A stretch of 64,000 bases of DNA from JAIBJN01 sp963825255. GTDB taxonomy: Bacteria; Actinomycetota; Thermoleophilia; Gaiellales; Gaiellaceae. The notes below the pieces were generated by a model that worked only from the letters and a program-made list of their open reading frames with translations, was not told the DNA's origin and searched no databases. Location: NCBI GenBank assembly GCA_963825255.1, contig CAWGSF010000008.1, forward strand, positions 124,001-188,000, read 5' to 3'. Positions within the stretch are counted from its first letter, which is position 1; each line of letters starts with the position of its first letter. Below, piece by piece: positions 10,291-17,869 of this stretch. The translations under genes and the position numbers were made by a program.

Positions 10291-11220
10291 TCAACGCGAG
10301 CGCTGGGCGGCGGCGACGCCGCCCAGCACGAGCGCTCCCCCGACCGCCAGCCAGAGGGTCACAGGCTCGTCGAGCACGATCGCCCCGATCGCCACGGCGA
10401 CCGGCGGGATCGCGTACGTGTAGGCGACCGAGCGGGTCGGCCCGAGCGCGCGCAGGCCGACGTTCCAGACCGCGTAGCCGAGGAGCGTGCAGACGACTCC
10501 GAGGTAGAGCACGAGCGCCGCGTCGCCGGCGGAGATCTCCTTGACTGACTCGAGCGTCGCCGGGCGGACGAAGGGGAGCAGGCCGAGCGTGCCGAGGAGG
10601 CTCAGCGCCGCGGTGAGAGCGAGGAGGTCGTACCGGCCGAGGAGCGGCTGGAGGAGGATGTTGTAGAGCGCGAACGAGAGCGGCGCGCCGAGGACGATCA
10701 GCGGGCCCTTCGCGTTCGCGAGCGACAGCTCGCCCCCGGCGCCGAGGAGGACGACCACGACCACGCCGGCAAACGCGAGCCCGAGGCCCGCGATCAGCCT
10801 CGTCCCCGCCCGCTCGAGCCCGAGTGCGACGGTGACCGCGAGGGTCATGGCGGGCGCGAGCGTGACGATGAGCGCCGCCGTCCCCGCGGTCGTGTATTGC
10901 GTCCCCACGTTGAGCGAGACGTGGTAGCCGACGACGACGAGCAGCCCGGCGGCGGCCAGCCGGGCCGCATCGCGCCGCGTGAGTCCCGGGAGCCCGCCCG
11001 CGTGCGCGAGCAGAACGACGAACCCCGGCGCCGCGACCGCGTAGCGGAGGATCGCGATGTCGGCCGGCGCCAGTTCGTGGTCGGTGAGCGCCTTGATGGC
11101 CGAGAAGGCCCCGGCCCAGACGACCACCACGGAGGCCAGCGCCAGGTGCGCTGAGGCCTGCCGTCGCTCGAGGGCGAGGGTGGTGTCCACTTCTCCGGGT
11201 GAAACGACGCCTGGCCGCAT
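10291..11220 (-). CDS. EamA/DMT-family transporter
   Basis: A 309-residue drug/metabolite-transporter-superfamily protein with ten predicted hydrophobic helices arranged as two EamA repeats. The first begins VVVWAGAFSAIKAL and the second begins near GAPLSFALYNILLQPLLGR, each ending in the TPAxxx-type segment (TLAPAMTLAVTVALG, AIPPVAVAIGAIVLDEPVT). The substrate is unknown. The ATG at 11220 is chosen; a GTG at 11190 would give a protein 10 residues shorter. It converges on pnp and diverges from the next gene. Confidence 0.85.
   Translation of the reverse strand: MRPGVVSPGEVDTTLALERRQASAHLALASVVVVWAGAFSAIKALTDHELAPADIAILRYAVAAPGFVVLLAHAGGLPGLTRRDAARLAAAGLLVVVGYHVSLNVGTQYTTAGTAALIVTLAPAMTLAVTVALGLERAGTRLIAGLGLAFAGVVVVVLLGAGGELSLANAKGPLIVLGAPLSFALYNILLQPLLGRYDLLALTAALSLLGTLGLLPFVRPATLESVKEISAGDAALVLYLGVVCTLLGYAVWNVGLRALGPTRSVAYTYAIPPVAVAIGAIVLDEPVTLWLAVGGALVLGGVAAAQRSR
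10302..10327. terminator. Shared hairpin between convergent pnp and EamA genes
   Basis: A perfect 11-bp stem (GCTGGGCGGCG at 10302-10312, complement at 10317-10327) closes on a GCGA tetraloop, 16 bases after the pnp stop and inside the last codons of the opposing EamA gene. There is no T-tract, but position and stability suggest termination of pnp. Confidence 0.55.
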
Positions 11221-11244
11221 CCTGTGAGATCGGCGACGCACAGG

Positions 11245-11250
11245 GATAAT
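11245..11250 (+). promoter_or_regulatory. Candidate -10 element for a leaderless flavoprotein gene
   Basis: GATAAT ends 6 bases before the ATG at 11257, leaving no room for a Shine-Dalgarno leader. Confidence 0.45.
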
Positions 11251-11256
11251 GCGGCG

Positions 11257-12432
11257 ATGCCGCGCTCGGACGTGATCGTCGTCGGCGCCGGGCCCGCCGG
11301 CTCCACGTGCGCGTACCGGCTCGCCTCGGCCGGCGCGAGCGTGCTCCTCCTCGACCGGGCGCGCTTCCCGCGGGACAAGCCCTGCGGCGGGGGCGTCACG
11401 GGCCGCGCCGCCCGCCTGCTGCCGGTCTCGCTCGACCCCGTGGTCGAGGACGTCGTCACCTCTGTCCGGATGCGCCTGCGTTTCGGCGGCTGGGTGGAGC
11501 GGGGCGGCGGCGAGCCCCTCGTCCTCATGACGCAGCGCTCGCGGCTCGATGCCCACCTCACCGAGCAGGCGGCCGCCGCGGGCGCCGACTTCCGCGACGG
11601 GGTCAAGGTCGACGCCGTCGACGCGGACGCGGACGGGGTCACCGTCACGGCGGGCGGCGAGCGCTTGCAGGCGGACCTCCTCGTCGGCGCGGACGGCGTG
11701 AACGGCATCTGCGCCCGCGCGCTCGGGCTGGGCGGCAACCAAGCGGTCGGCGTCGCGCTCGAGGGGAACGTGCCGTACGAGCGCCTGCCGACGGACAGCT
11801 ACCGCGGCCGTGCCGTCCTCGAGCTGGGCATCGTGCCGGGCGGCTACGGCTGGGTCTTCCCCAAGGGCGACCACGCGAACATCGGGCTCGGCGGCTGGGA
11901 GCGGGAGGGACCCCGCCTGCGCGGGCACCTCCAGCGCCTGTGCGAGGCCCATGGGATCGGGAAGGACGACCTCGAGGGGCTGCGGGGGTTCCGGCTTCCA
12001 CTCCGCTCGCCCCGCTCGATCGTGGCCCGCGGCCGAGCGCTCATCGTCGGCGACGCCGCCGGCCTCGTCGATCCCATCTCCGGCGACGGCATGTACGAAG
12101 CGTTCCTCTCGGGGAAGCTCGCGTCGGAAGCCGCCGTCGACGTGCTTTCAGGGAGCGCGCAGGGCCTCGAGCCGTACGGCCGGCGGCTCACGGGCCTCCT
12201 CGGGACGCACCTCTGGGCGTCCTGGGGCGTGAAGGCAGCGCTCGACCGCTTTCCGCGAACGACGTTCCGGATCGCGCGGTCGCGCGTCGTCTGGCGCACG
12301 GTCGAGAAGCTCGTCCGCGGCGAGCTCGAGGACGTCGCGGGAGCGCGCGGCCTCGCGCGGCCGCCGCTCAAGGCTCTCGAGGCGCTCGCCCGGGCCGCCG
12401 GCGACCCCGGCGGGGCGTATCGGAGCGCCTGA
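11257..12432 (+). CDS. Geranylgeranyl-reductase-family FAD-dependent oxidoreductase
   Basis: A 391-residue flavoprotein of the GGR/digeranylgeranylglycerophospholipid reductase family, which saturates isoprenoid chains (for example of quinones) or performs related reductions. The N-terminal dinucleotide-binding motif is VVGAGPAGSTCAYRLA, followed by DRARFPRDKPCGGGV, the GGR-type substrate-region signature. The second FAD motif is GRALIVGDAAGLVDPISGDGMY. The actual substrate is not determinable. It stands between an opposing transporter and the M16 peptidase gene and probably has its own promoter. Confidence 0.85.
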   Translation: MPRSDVIVVGAGPAGSTCAYRLASAGASVLLLDRARFPRDKPCGGGVTGRAARLLPVSLDPVVEDVVTSVRMRLRFGGWVERGGGEPLVLMTQRSRLDAHLTEQAAAAGADFRDGVKVDAVDADADGVTVTAGGERLQADLLVGADGVNGICARALGLGGNQAVGVALEGNVPYERLPTDSYRGRAVLELGIVPGGYGWVFPKGDHANIGLGGWEREGPRLRGHLQRLCEAHGIGKDDLEGLRGFRLPLRSPRSIVARGRALIVGDAAGLVDPISGDGMYEAFLSGKLASEAAVDVLSGSAQGLEPYGRRLTGLLGTHLWASWGVKAALDRFPRTTFRIARSRVVWRTVEKLVRGELEDVAGARGLARPPLKALEALARAAGDPGGAYRSA

Positions 12433-12436
12433 TCCC

Positions 12437-12442
12437 TAGCAT
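12437..12442 (+). promoter_or_regulatory. Candidate -10 element for leaderless M16 peptidase gene
   Basis: TAGCAT lies 6 bases before the GTG at 12449, in the 16-base gap after the preceding gene, with no Shine-Dalgarno sequence. Confidence 0.45.
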
Positions 12443-12448
12443 GCGAGC

Positions 12449-13744
12449 GTGCAGAACTACCTCCTGACGACGCTCGACGGCGGGACCCGCGTCGTCACAG
12501 AGCCGCTGAAGACGGTGCGCTCGGTCTCGATCGGCGTCTGGATCGGGACGGGCTCGCGCGACGAGAGCGACTCGCACGCGGGCGTCAGCCACTTCCTCGA
12601 GCACCTGCTGTTCAAGGGCACGGCGTCCTACTCGGCCCTCGAGATCGCCGAGGTCTTCGACACCTACGGCGGCGAGCTGAACGCCGCCACGGCCCGCGAC
12701 TACACGGTCGTCTACGCCCGCGTCCTCGACGAACACGTCGAGACGGCGCTGGACATCATGACCGACATGGTCTTCGTCCCCAGCCTCGCCGACCTGGACG
12801 CCGAGCGGGAGGTCGTGCTCGAGGAGATCGCCATGGTCGAGGACTCGCCCCAGGAGCTCATCTTCGACGTCGTCACGCAGGCGGTCTTCGGGAGCCATCC
12901 CCTCGGGCGGCCGGTCATCGGGTCGGCCGAGGTGATCTCGTCGATCTCGCGACGGTCGCTCGGAGCCTTCCACCGGAGCCGGTACCAGGCGAGCAACGTC
13001 GTCGTGGCCGCGGCCGGCAGCGCCGACCACGAGCGCCTCGTCGAGCTTGTCGGGAAGCTCTCCGGGAAAGCGCCGGCCCCGCCGTCCCGCAAGCCCGCCG
13101 CGCGGCGGCTGCTCGTGGCGCCGCCCGCGCCCTCGCTCGTGTTCCAGCAGAAGGCGACCGAGCAGTACCACGTCTGCCTCGGGGCGCCCGGCATCGCCCG
13201 CTCCGACCTGCGCCGCTTCGTCGCCTCCATCCTCGACGGCGTCCTCGGCGGCTCGGCGTCCTCCCGCCTCTTCCAGGAGATCAGGGAGCAGCGCGGGCTC
13301 GCCTACGCCGTCTACACGTTCGCGTCCCAGTACGCCGACACCGGGCTGGTCGGCGTCTACCTGGGCACGCGCGAGGAGAACCTCGCCGAGTGCCTCGCCA
13401 TCGTCGCCGAGCAGATCGACGCGATCGCGCACGAGGGGCCCGGCGAGGACGAGCTGGCGCGCGCGAAGGAGAACCTCAAGGGCCGCATCATGCTCTCGAT
13501 GGAGCTCACGTCGAACCGCATGAGCAGGCTCGGCAAGTCGTTGATCACGGACAGCGAGCTCCTCGACTTCGACCACCTGCTGGCCGAGATCGACGCGGTC
13601 GACGCGGGCTCAGTGGCCGAGCTCGCCGGCGCGCTCCTCGACCTCGACTCCTTCTCGGTCGCCGCCATCGGCCCGAGCGAGGAGCGCTTCCTCGACGCCG
13701 TGCAGCCGGTCTGCCCGGCGCTCGTGGAGCGCGCGGCGGCGTGA
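12449..13744 (+). CDS. M16 family zinc metallopeptidase
   Basis: A 431-residue single-chain M16 peptidase of the bacterial PqqL/YmxG-like type. The inverted zinc motif HxxEH is present as SHFLEHLLFKGT, with the third zinc ligand Glu in EREVVLEEIAMVEDSP about 75 residues later. The second half has the usual C-terminal M16 pattern (GGSASSRLFQEIREQRGLAYAV). In many Gram-positive genomes this gene follows pnp and precedes dapB, as roughly here. The substrate is unknown. The stop overlaps the dapB GTG start. Confidence 0.9.
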   Translation: MQNYLLTTLDGGTRVVTEPLKTVRSVSIGVWIGTGSRDESDSHAGVSHFLEHLLFKGTASYSALEIAEVFDTYGGELNAATARDYTVVYARVLDEHVETALDIMTDMVFVPSLADLDAEREVVLEEIAMVEDSPQELIFDVVTQAVFGSHPLGRPVIGSAEVISSISRRSLGAFHRSRYQASNVVVAAAGSADHERLVELVGKLSGKAPAPPSRKPAARRLLVAPPAPSLVFQQKATEQYHVCLGAPGIARSDLRRFVASILDGVLGGSASSRLFQEIREQRGLAYAVYTFASQYADTGLVGVYLGTREENLAECLAIVAEQIDAIAHEGPGEDELARAKENLKGRIMLSMELTSNRMSRLGKSLITDSELLDFDHLLAEIDAVDAGSVAELAGALLDLDSFSVAAIGPSEERFLDAVQPVCPALVERAAA

Positions 13745-14379
13745 AGATCCTCGTCCTCGGCGCGGACGGCCGGGTCGGGTCGGCGCTCGTCCCGCGCCTC
13801 GAGAGAGCCGGCCACGAGGTCACGGGCGTCGGACGCGGCGCGGACTGGGACCCGGACGGGCACGACGTGGCCATCGACTTCACGACTCCGGACGCCGTCC
13901 GGGGGAACGTCGAGCGCTGCCTGTCCGCGGGCGTGCCGTGCGTCGTCGGGACGACCGGGCTCGGCGACGACGATCTCACAGCACTCGACGCGCTCGCCCA
14001 CGAGCAGGGCGTGGCCTGCTTCGTCGCGCCGAACTTCGCTCTCGGGGCCGTGCTGATGATGCGGTTCGCGGCGGAGGCGTCACGCCACTTTCCCCGCGCG
14101 GAGATCGTCGAGCTCCACGACGAGGCGAAGCGCGATGCGCCCTCCGGCACGGCCAAGGCGACCGCGCGAGCGCTGCCCGGCGAGGCTCCGATCCACAGCG
14201 TGCGCCTGCCCGGCCTCGTCGCGCACCAGGAGGTGCTCTTCGGCGGCGAGGGCCAGCTCCTGACCATCCGCCACGACACGTTCTCGCGCGAGGCGTTCGT
14301 CCCGGGCGTCATGCTCGCGCTGGAGCGGCTCCAGGAGCTTCCTCCCGGACTCACGGTCGGGCTCGAAACGCTCCTGTGA
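13741..14379 (+). CDS. dapB: 4-hydroxy-tetrahydrodipicolinate reductase
   Basis: A 212-residue DapB, which reduces HTPA to tetrahydrodipicolinate with NAD(P)H in the lysine/diaminopimelate pathway. It shows the Rossmann start (VLGADGRVGSALVPRL), the GTTGL loop, the substrate-binding region ELHDEAKRDAPSGTAKATA with the catalytic His and Lys context, and FSREAFVPGVMLAL near the end. It is shorter than the E. coli enzyme (273) but within the short-DapB range. GTG at 13741 overlaps the M16 stop, and its own stop overlaps the next GTG. dapA lies one gene downstream. Confidence 0.93.
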   Translation: MKILVLGADGRVGSALVPRLERAGHEVTGVGRGADWDPDGHDVAIDFTTPDAVRGNVERCLSAGVPCVVGTTGLGDDDLTALDALAHEQGVACFVAPNFALGAVLMMRFAAEASRHFPRAEIVELHDEAKRDAPSGTAKATARALPGEAPIHSVRLPGLVAHQEVLFGGEGQLLTIRHDTFSREAFVPGVMLALERLQELPPGLTVGLETLL

Positions 14380-15041
14380 CCGGCGTCGAGAGCCGCGTCC
14401 GCCTGGTGATCCTCGAGCGCTTCGCGGAACGCGGGGAGGCCCCCTCGGCCGCCGACGTGGCGACGGCGATCGGCGAGGACGAGGACACCGTCGCGCGGGC
14501 CTACTCCCGCCTCGCCGGCGACCACGTCCTCGTGCTCCGGCCCGGCACGCGGGCGATCCGGATGGCTCACCCTTTCTCGGCCGTGCCGACCGGCTTCCGC
14601 GTCGTCACCGAGCGGGGATCGTCCTACGGCAACTGCATCTGGGACGCACTCGGCATCCCGGCCATGCTCGCCGCCGACGCGCGCATCGAGACGACCTGCC
14701 CCGACTGCCGCGAGCCGCTCGAGCTCCGCGTGCGGGACGGCGACCTCGAGCCGCTCGACTGGGTGGCCCACTTCGCCGTCCCGGCGGCGCGGTGGTGGGA
14801 CGACATCGGCCACACCTGAGCGACGATGCTCGCCTTCCGGTCGGAGGCCCACGTCGACAGCTGGTGCCGCGAGCGCGGCGTCTCCCGGGGCGCCGTCTTC
14901 ACCGCCGAGCAGGCCTGGGCGCTCGCCCGGGCCTGGTACGCGGGCCGCCTGGACCCCGCATGGCGCAGGCGCACACCGGAGGAGGCGGAGAGGATCTTCG
15001 CCTCCGTCGGCCTGACCGGGCCGTTCTGGAGCCTCGTCTAG
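14376..15041 (+). CDS. MerB-like alkylmercury lyase family protein, candidate selenoprotein
   Basis: Reading the in-frame TGA at 14817-14819 as an amino acid gives one 221-residue protein. It matches the organomercurial lyase fold: an N-terminal winged helix (about 5-60), then HPFSAVPTGFRV, NCIWDALGIPA with Cys87 and Asp90, CPDC at 108-111, HFAVPAARWWDDIG, the TGA at residue 148, then MLAFRSEAHVDSW. In characterised MerB the catalytic residues are Cys96, Asp99 and Cys159; Cys87/Asp90 match the first two in spacing and the TGA aligns with Cys159. No frame change occurs. A SECIS-like hairpin follows the TGA. The gene overlaps dapB by GTGA and precedes dapA. The alternatives are a nonsense mutation or a TGC/TGA sequencing error. 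Confidence 0.75.
14820..14856 (+). promoter_or_regulatory. SECIS-like hairpin directly after the in-frame TGA
   Basis: The upper stem pairs 14832-14837 with 14843-14848 (six pairs, one G-U) and closes a five-base loop CGGTC. The lower stem pairs CGACG at 14821-14825 with CGTCG at 14852-14856. The loop begins 18 bases after the TGA and has G at its second position followed by GTC, as in bacterial SECIS elements recognised by SelB. SelB binding is inference. Confidence 0.6.
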
Positions 15042-15050
15042 GAGTGCGTT

Positions 15051-15056
15051 TACAAT
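15051..15056 (+). promoter_or_regulatory. Candidate -10 element for leaderless dapA
   Basis: TACAAT ends 8 bases before the dapA GTG at 15065. The gap after the MerB-like gene is only 23 bases and has no Shine-Dalgarno sequence. Confidence 0.5.
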
Positions 15057-15064
15057 CCGGTTCA

Positions 15065-15949
15065 GTGCTGGGCGAGGTTCTCACAGCCGTCGTCACGCCC
15101 TTTCGCGCCGATGGAGCCGTCGACACGGCGGCCTTCCGCCGTCTGTGCGCGCACGTCGTGGACACGGGCTCCGACGGCGTCGTCGTCGCGGGGACCACGG
15201 GCGAGGCGCCGACGCTCACGGACGAGGAGCGCCTCGCGCTCTTCGCCTCGGCGGTCGAGGCTGTCGGCGACCGGGCGACCGTCGTCGCCGGAACGGGGAC
15301 GTACTCGACCGCGCACTCGGTCCACCTGACCGGCCAGGCGCACGAGCTCGGCGTGGACGCCGTCCTCGTCGTGACGCCCTACTACAACAAGCCGCCGGCG
15401 CGTGGGATCGTCGAGCACTTCCGGGCAATTGCGGCCGCCACCGACCGTCCCGTGATCGTCTACAACATCCCGCAGCGCGTCGTCGTCAACATCGAGCCCG
15501 AGACGCTCGCCGAGCTCGCGGAGATCCCCAACGTCGTCGCGGTGAAGCAGGCGACGACCGACCTCGACCAGGCGCGGCGGATCCTCGCTGAGACCGACCT
15601 CGCGCTCTACGCCGGAAACGACGACCTCCTGATGCCGTTCCTCGAGCTCGGAGCAGCGGGCGGGATCCTCGTCTACACGCACCTCGTCGGCCCGCGCGTC
15701 CGCGAGCTCGTGCGCCGCTTCCGGGAGGGTGACGTCGAGGGCGCGCGCGCGATCGACGCCGAGCTACGCCCCGTCATCGACGCGCTCGCCGTCACGACGA
15801 ACCCCATCCCGGTGAAGGCCGCCCTCGCCATGGTGGGCCACGACGCCGGCGGGCTCCGGCTGCCGCTGGTCGAGGCCACGGACGACGAAAGGGCGGCGAT
15901 CCGCGACGCGCTCGAGCGGGCCGGCGTGCTCGCCGGCGCGCCCGCGTAG
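15065..15949 (+). CDS. dapA: 4-hydroxy-tetrahydrodipicolinate synthase
   Basis: A 294-residue TIM-barrel aldolase that condenses pyruvate with aspartate semialdehyde, the first committed step to diaminopimelate and lysine. Signature sequences are VTPFRADGAVD, GTTGEAPTLTDEER, VTPYYNKPPARGI with the catalytic Tyr, YNIPQR, and the Schiff-base lysine in VVAVKQATTD. GTG at 15065 is chosen from the family start and the -10-like TACAAT just upstream. It pairs with dapB two genes upstream. Confidence 0.96.
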   Translation: MLGEVLTAVVTPFRADGAVDTAAFRRLCAHVVDTGSDGVVVAGTTGEAPTLTDEERLALFASAVEAVGDRATVVAGTGTYSTAHSVHLTGQAHELGVDAVLVVTPYYNKPPARGIVEHFRAIAAATDRPVIVYNIPQRVVVNIEPETLAELAEIPNVVAVKQATTDLDQARRILAETDLALYAGNDDLLMPFLELGAAGGILVYTHLVGPRVRELVRRFREGDVEGARAIDAELRPVIDALAVTTNPIPVKAALAMVGHDAGGLRLPLVEATDDERAAIRDALERAGVLAGAPA

Positions 15950-15960
15950 GCCCCCATACC

Positions 15961-16004
15961 TGCGACCAGAACGCAGATTCCGTCAGTGGCATCCTGTGGT
16001 CGCA
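15961..16004 (+). promoter_or_regulatory. Inverted repeat spanning the start of the unknown gene at 16004
   Basis: TGCGACCA at 15961-15968 is the exact reverse complement of TGGTCGCA at 15997-16004, whose last base is the A of the ATG. It could fold as a hairpin occluding the start, or act as an operator. Only the repeat itself is observed. Confidence 0.35.
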
Positions 16005-16870
16005 TGACGTACGACACGGCTGCTGCGTGGGCGGCGGCGCAGGTCGAGCGGGTGCGGGACGATCCACTGGCGCGCATGGCGCTCCTGTCGCGGACGTACG
16101 GGCGGCTGTGCGGCACGGCGCCACGCTCTGTCTCGTTCAGACGCGCGGCGTTGTCGTTCATGCGTTGGCAGGCCGTGCGCGGCGTTCTGCGTCGTCCTGC
16201 AGCAGACCCTCCCGGAAGTCCCTGGTGGCGAGCCGTCAACGATCGGCTGCTCCGAGACGGGTGTGAGGCCGTGGCACGTTCGACCGGTCTCGGGGGCGAG
16301 CCTTCGTCGCGGGCGATCGAGCTTTGGATGTCGTTCATCAGCGCGCCGACGGCACGCACCTGGTACCGCGCGCACAACGCCACCATCGTTTCCGCCTACC
16401 TCGAGAGCCGCGACCTCGCCGAGGCGGAATCGAAGCCGGAACGCTTCTTTCTCAACGTCGCCCTGCTGCGCGTTCTCTATGTGCACGCGCTCGTCGCGGC
16501 CCCCCGTCTCGCCCTCGGTCGCTTCGCCGTCGTCGGCCCGGCCCTGGGAGATCCCCGTCTCGGGACGGTCGGCGCGTACCTCTCCCTCGGCCGTGTGCTT
16601 CCGGATCGGTATCCGCTACTCGACGAGCTGGAGACGTACCTCGTCGACGAGAACAGCCTCGGGCGAATCGTGGACTACGGCGTGATCTCACCCCGGCTCC
16701 AGGCTCTGTACGACTGGTCGGCGCGCGAGCTCGGCCGCCCGGAGTTGCGTGAGCTCGTTCGCGACGGGAGCCCGATCTACGCGTGGTCCTACTCGGACTG
16801 CCGCTACTGGACGCTGGCGCGAGAATCGCTGTCGCTGCGCGGGCTCCGGCGTGCCACGTCGGCGCGGTGA
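16004..16870 (+). CDS. Hypothetical protein, unknown function
   Basis: A 288-residue protein with no family I recognise. It is predicted soluble and largely helical, rich in Arg, Ala, Leu and Trp, with a central stretch WYRAHNATIVSAYLE and a hydrophobic helix around FFLNVALLRVLYVHALVA. There is no signal peptide. Third-position GC looks somewhat lower than in its neighbours (codons such as TAT, GTT, CGT appear more often), which hints at later acquisition but is only an impression. It stands alone between dapA and the convergent cysteine synthase gene. The ATG at 16004 is preferred over an upstream in-frame GTG at 15986. Confidence 0.7.
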   Translation: MTYDTAAAWAAAQVERVRDDPLARMALLSRTYGRLCGTAPRSVSFRRAALSFMRWQAVRGVLRRPAADPPGSPWWRAVNDRLLRDGCEAVARSTGLGGEPSSRAIELWMSFISAPTARTWYRAHNATIVSAYLESRDLAEAESKPERFFLNVALLRVLYVHALVAAPRLALGRFAVVGPALGDPRLGTVGAYLSLGRVLPDRYPLLDELETYLVDENSLGRIVDYGVISPRLQALYDWSARELGRPELRELVRDGSPIYAWSYSDCRYWTLARESLSLRGLRRATSAR

Positions 16871-16892
16871 ACGCGCTCAGATAAATGCGCCC

Positions 16893-17828
16893 TCAGGCCA
16901 GGTCGAGGCCCCGGACCAGGTACTTCAGGCCGGAGTCGACGTTCGTCGTCGCCACCCGGGCTCCGGGCCCGAGCCGCGACGCGAGCTCGAGCGCCACGGC
17001 GATGTTCGCGCCGGCCGACGGCCCGCAGAGGAGCCCTTCGACGCTCGCCGCCCGGCGGGCCATCGCGAACGCGTCCGCCTCGGGGAGCGCGACGACCTCG
17101 TCGAAGTCCTCGTCCTCGAGGAGGGGCGGCCGGAAGCCGACGCCGCCACCCTCGATGTGGTGCGTCCCGGCTCGTCCCGCCGAGATGGCAGGCGACTCGG
17201 CAGGCTCGATCAGCGTCCGGTGGAGGTCTGGCACGACCTCCCGCAGCGCGCGCGTCACGCCGAGGAAGCAGCCGGCCGTCCCGATGTAGCCGCAGTAGGC
17301 GTCGATCCGCCCGTCGAGCTGCTCGGCGAGCTCGGCGCCCATCTCGGCGTAGCCGTCGATCATGTCCGTGTTTCGAAACTGGTCGGTGGCGAAGGCGCCG
17401 TCCTCGTCCGCGATCTCGGCGGTGCGCTCCATCAGGCGCGGGATCAGGTCGGGGGTGATGCCCTCGGGGCTGGGGAGGATCTCGAGCTCGGCGCCGAACG
17501 CCCGCATGGTCGCGAGCTTCTCCGGCGCGAAGGCATCAGAGGTGACGATCCGGAGCGGGTAGCCCTTCAGCGCGCACACGAACGCGAGCGAGGAGCCCGT
17601 GCTCCCGCCCGTGTACTCGACGACCGTCTGGCCCGGCCGGAGCCGGCCCGAGCGCTCGGCGCCCTCGATCATGGCCAGCGCCATGCGGTCCTTGTAGGAC
17701 CCGGTCGGGTTCGAGGACTCGAGCTTGAGCCAGACCTCCGCCCGGTCCGGGCCCGCCAGCCGCTCGAGGCGCACGACCGGCGTCTTCCCGATCGCGCCCA
17801 GCAGCCCCGGCCTCGCGTCGCCGTTCAC
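16893..17828 (-). CDS. Cysteine synthase family PLP-dependent enzyme
   Basis: A 311-residue fold-type II PLP enzyme of the cysteine synthase/cystathionine beta-synthase group. The PLP lysine lies in ESSNPTGSYKDRMAL, the substrate/PLP-binding loop reads EYTGGSTGSSLAF, and a phosphate-cup segment follows in the middle (GTAGCFLGVTRAL). The C-terminal part has VEGLLCGPSAGANIAVAL. It probably makes cysteine from O-acetylserine or O-phosphoserine; which one cannot be read. GTG at 17828 is chosen because TAGCGT lies 7 bases upstream on the minus strand and earlier residues do not look conserved. It diverges from RNase J. Confidence 0.88.
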   Translation of the reverse strand: MNGDARPGLLGAIGKTPVVRLERLAGPDRAEVWLKLESSNPTGSYKDRMALAMIEGAERSGRLRPGQTVVEYTGGSTGSSLAFVCALKGYPLRIVTSDAFAPEKLATMRAFGAELEILPSPEGITPDLIPRLMERTAEIADEDGAFATDQFRNTDMIDGYAEMGAELAEQLDGRIDAYCGYIGTAGCFLGVTRALREVVPDLHRTLIEPAESPAISAGRAGTHHIEGGGVGFRPPLLEDEDFDEVVALPEADAFAMARRAASVEGLLCGPSAGANIAVALELASRLGPGARVATTNVDSGLKYLVRGLDLA

Positions 17829-17835
17829 GGCGCCT

Positions 17836-17841
17836 ACGCTA
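17836..17841 (-). promoter_or_regulatory. Candidate -10 element for leaderless cysteine synthase gene
   Basis: On the minus strand TAGCGT ends 7 bases before the GTG at 17828. It faces the RNase J -10-like element across the divergent gap. Confidence 0.45.
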
Positions 17842-17856
17842 CCCGACCCGCCGACG

Positions 17857-17862
17857 TAGACT
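17857..17862 (+). promoter_or_regulatory. Candidate -10 element for leaderless RNase J gene
   Basis: TAGACT ends 7 bases before the ATG at 17870 with no Shine-Dalgarno sequence. Confidence 0.45.
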
Positions 17863-17869
17863 TGCCCGG

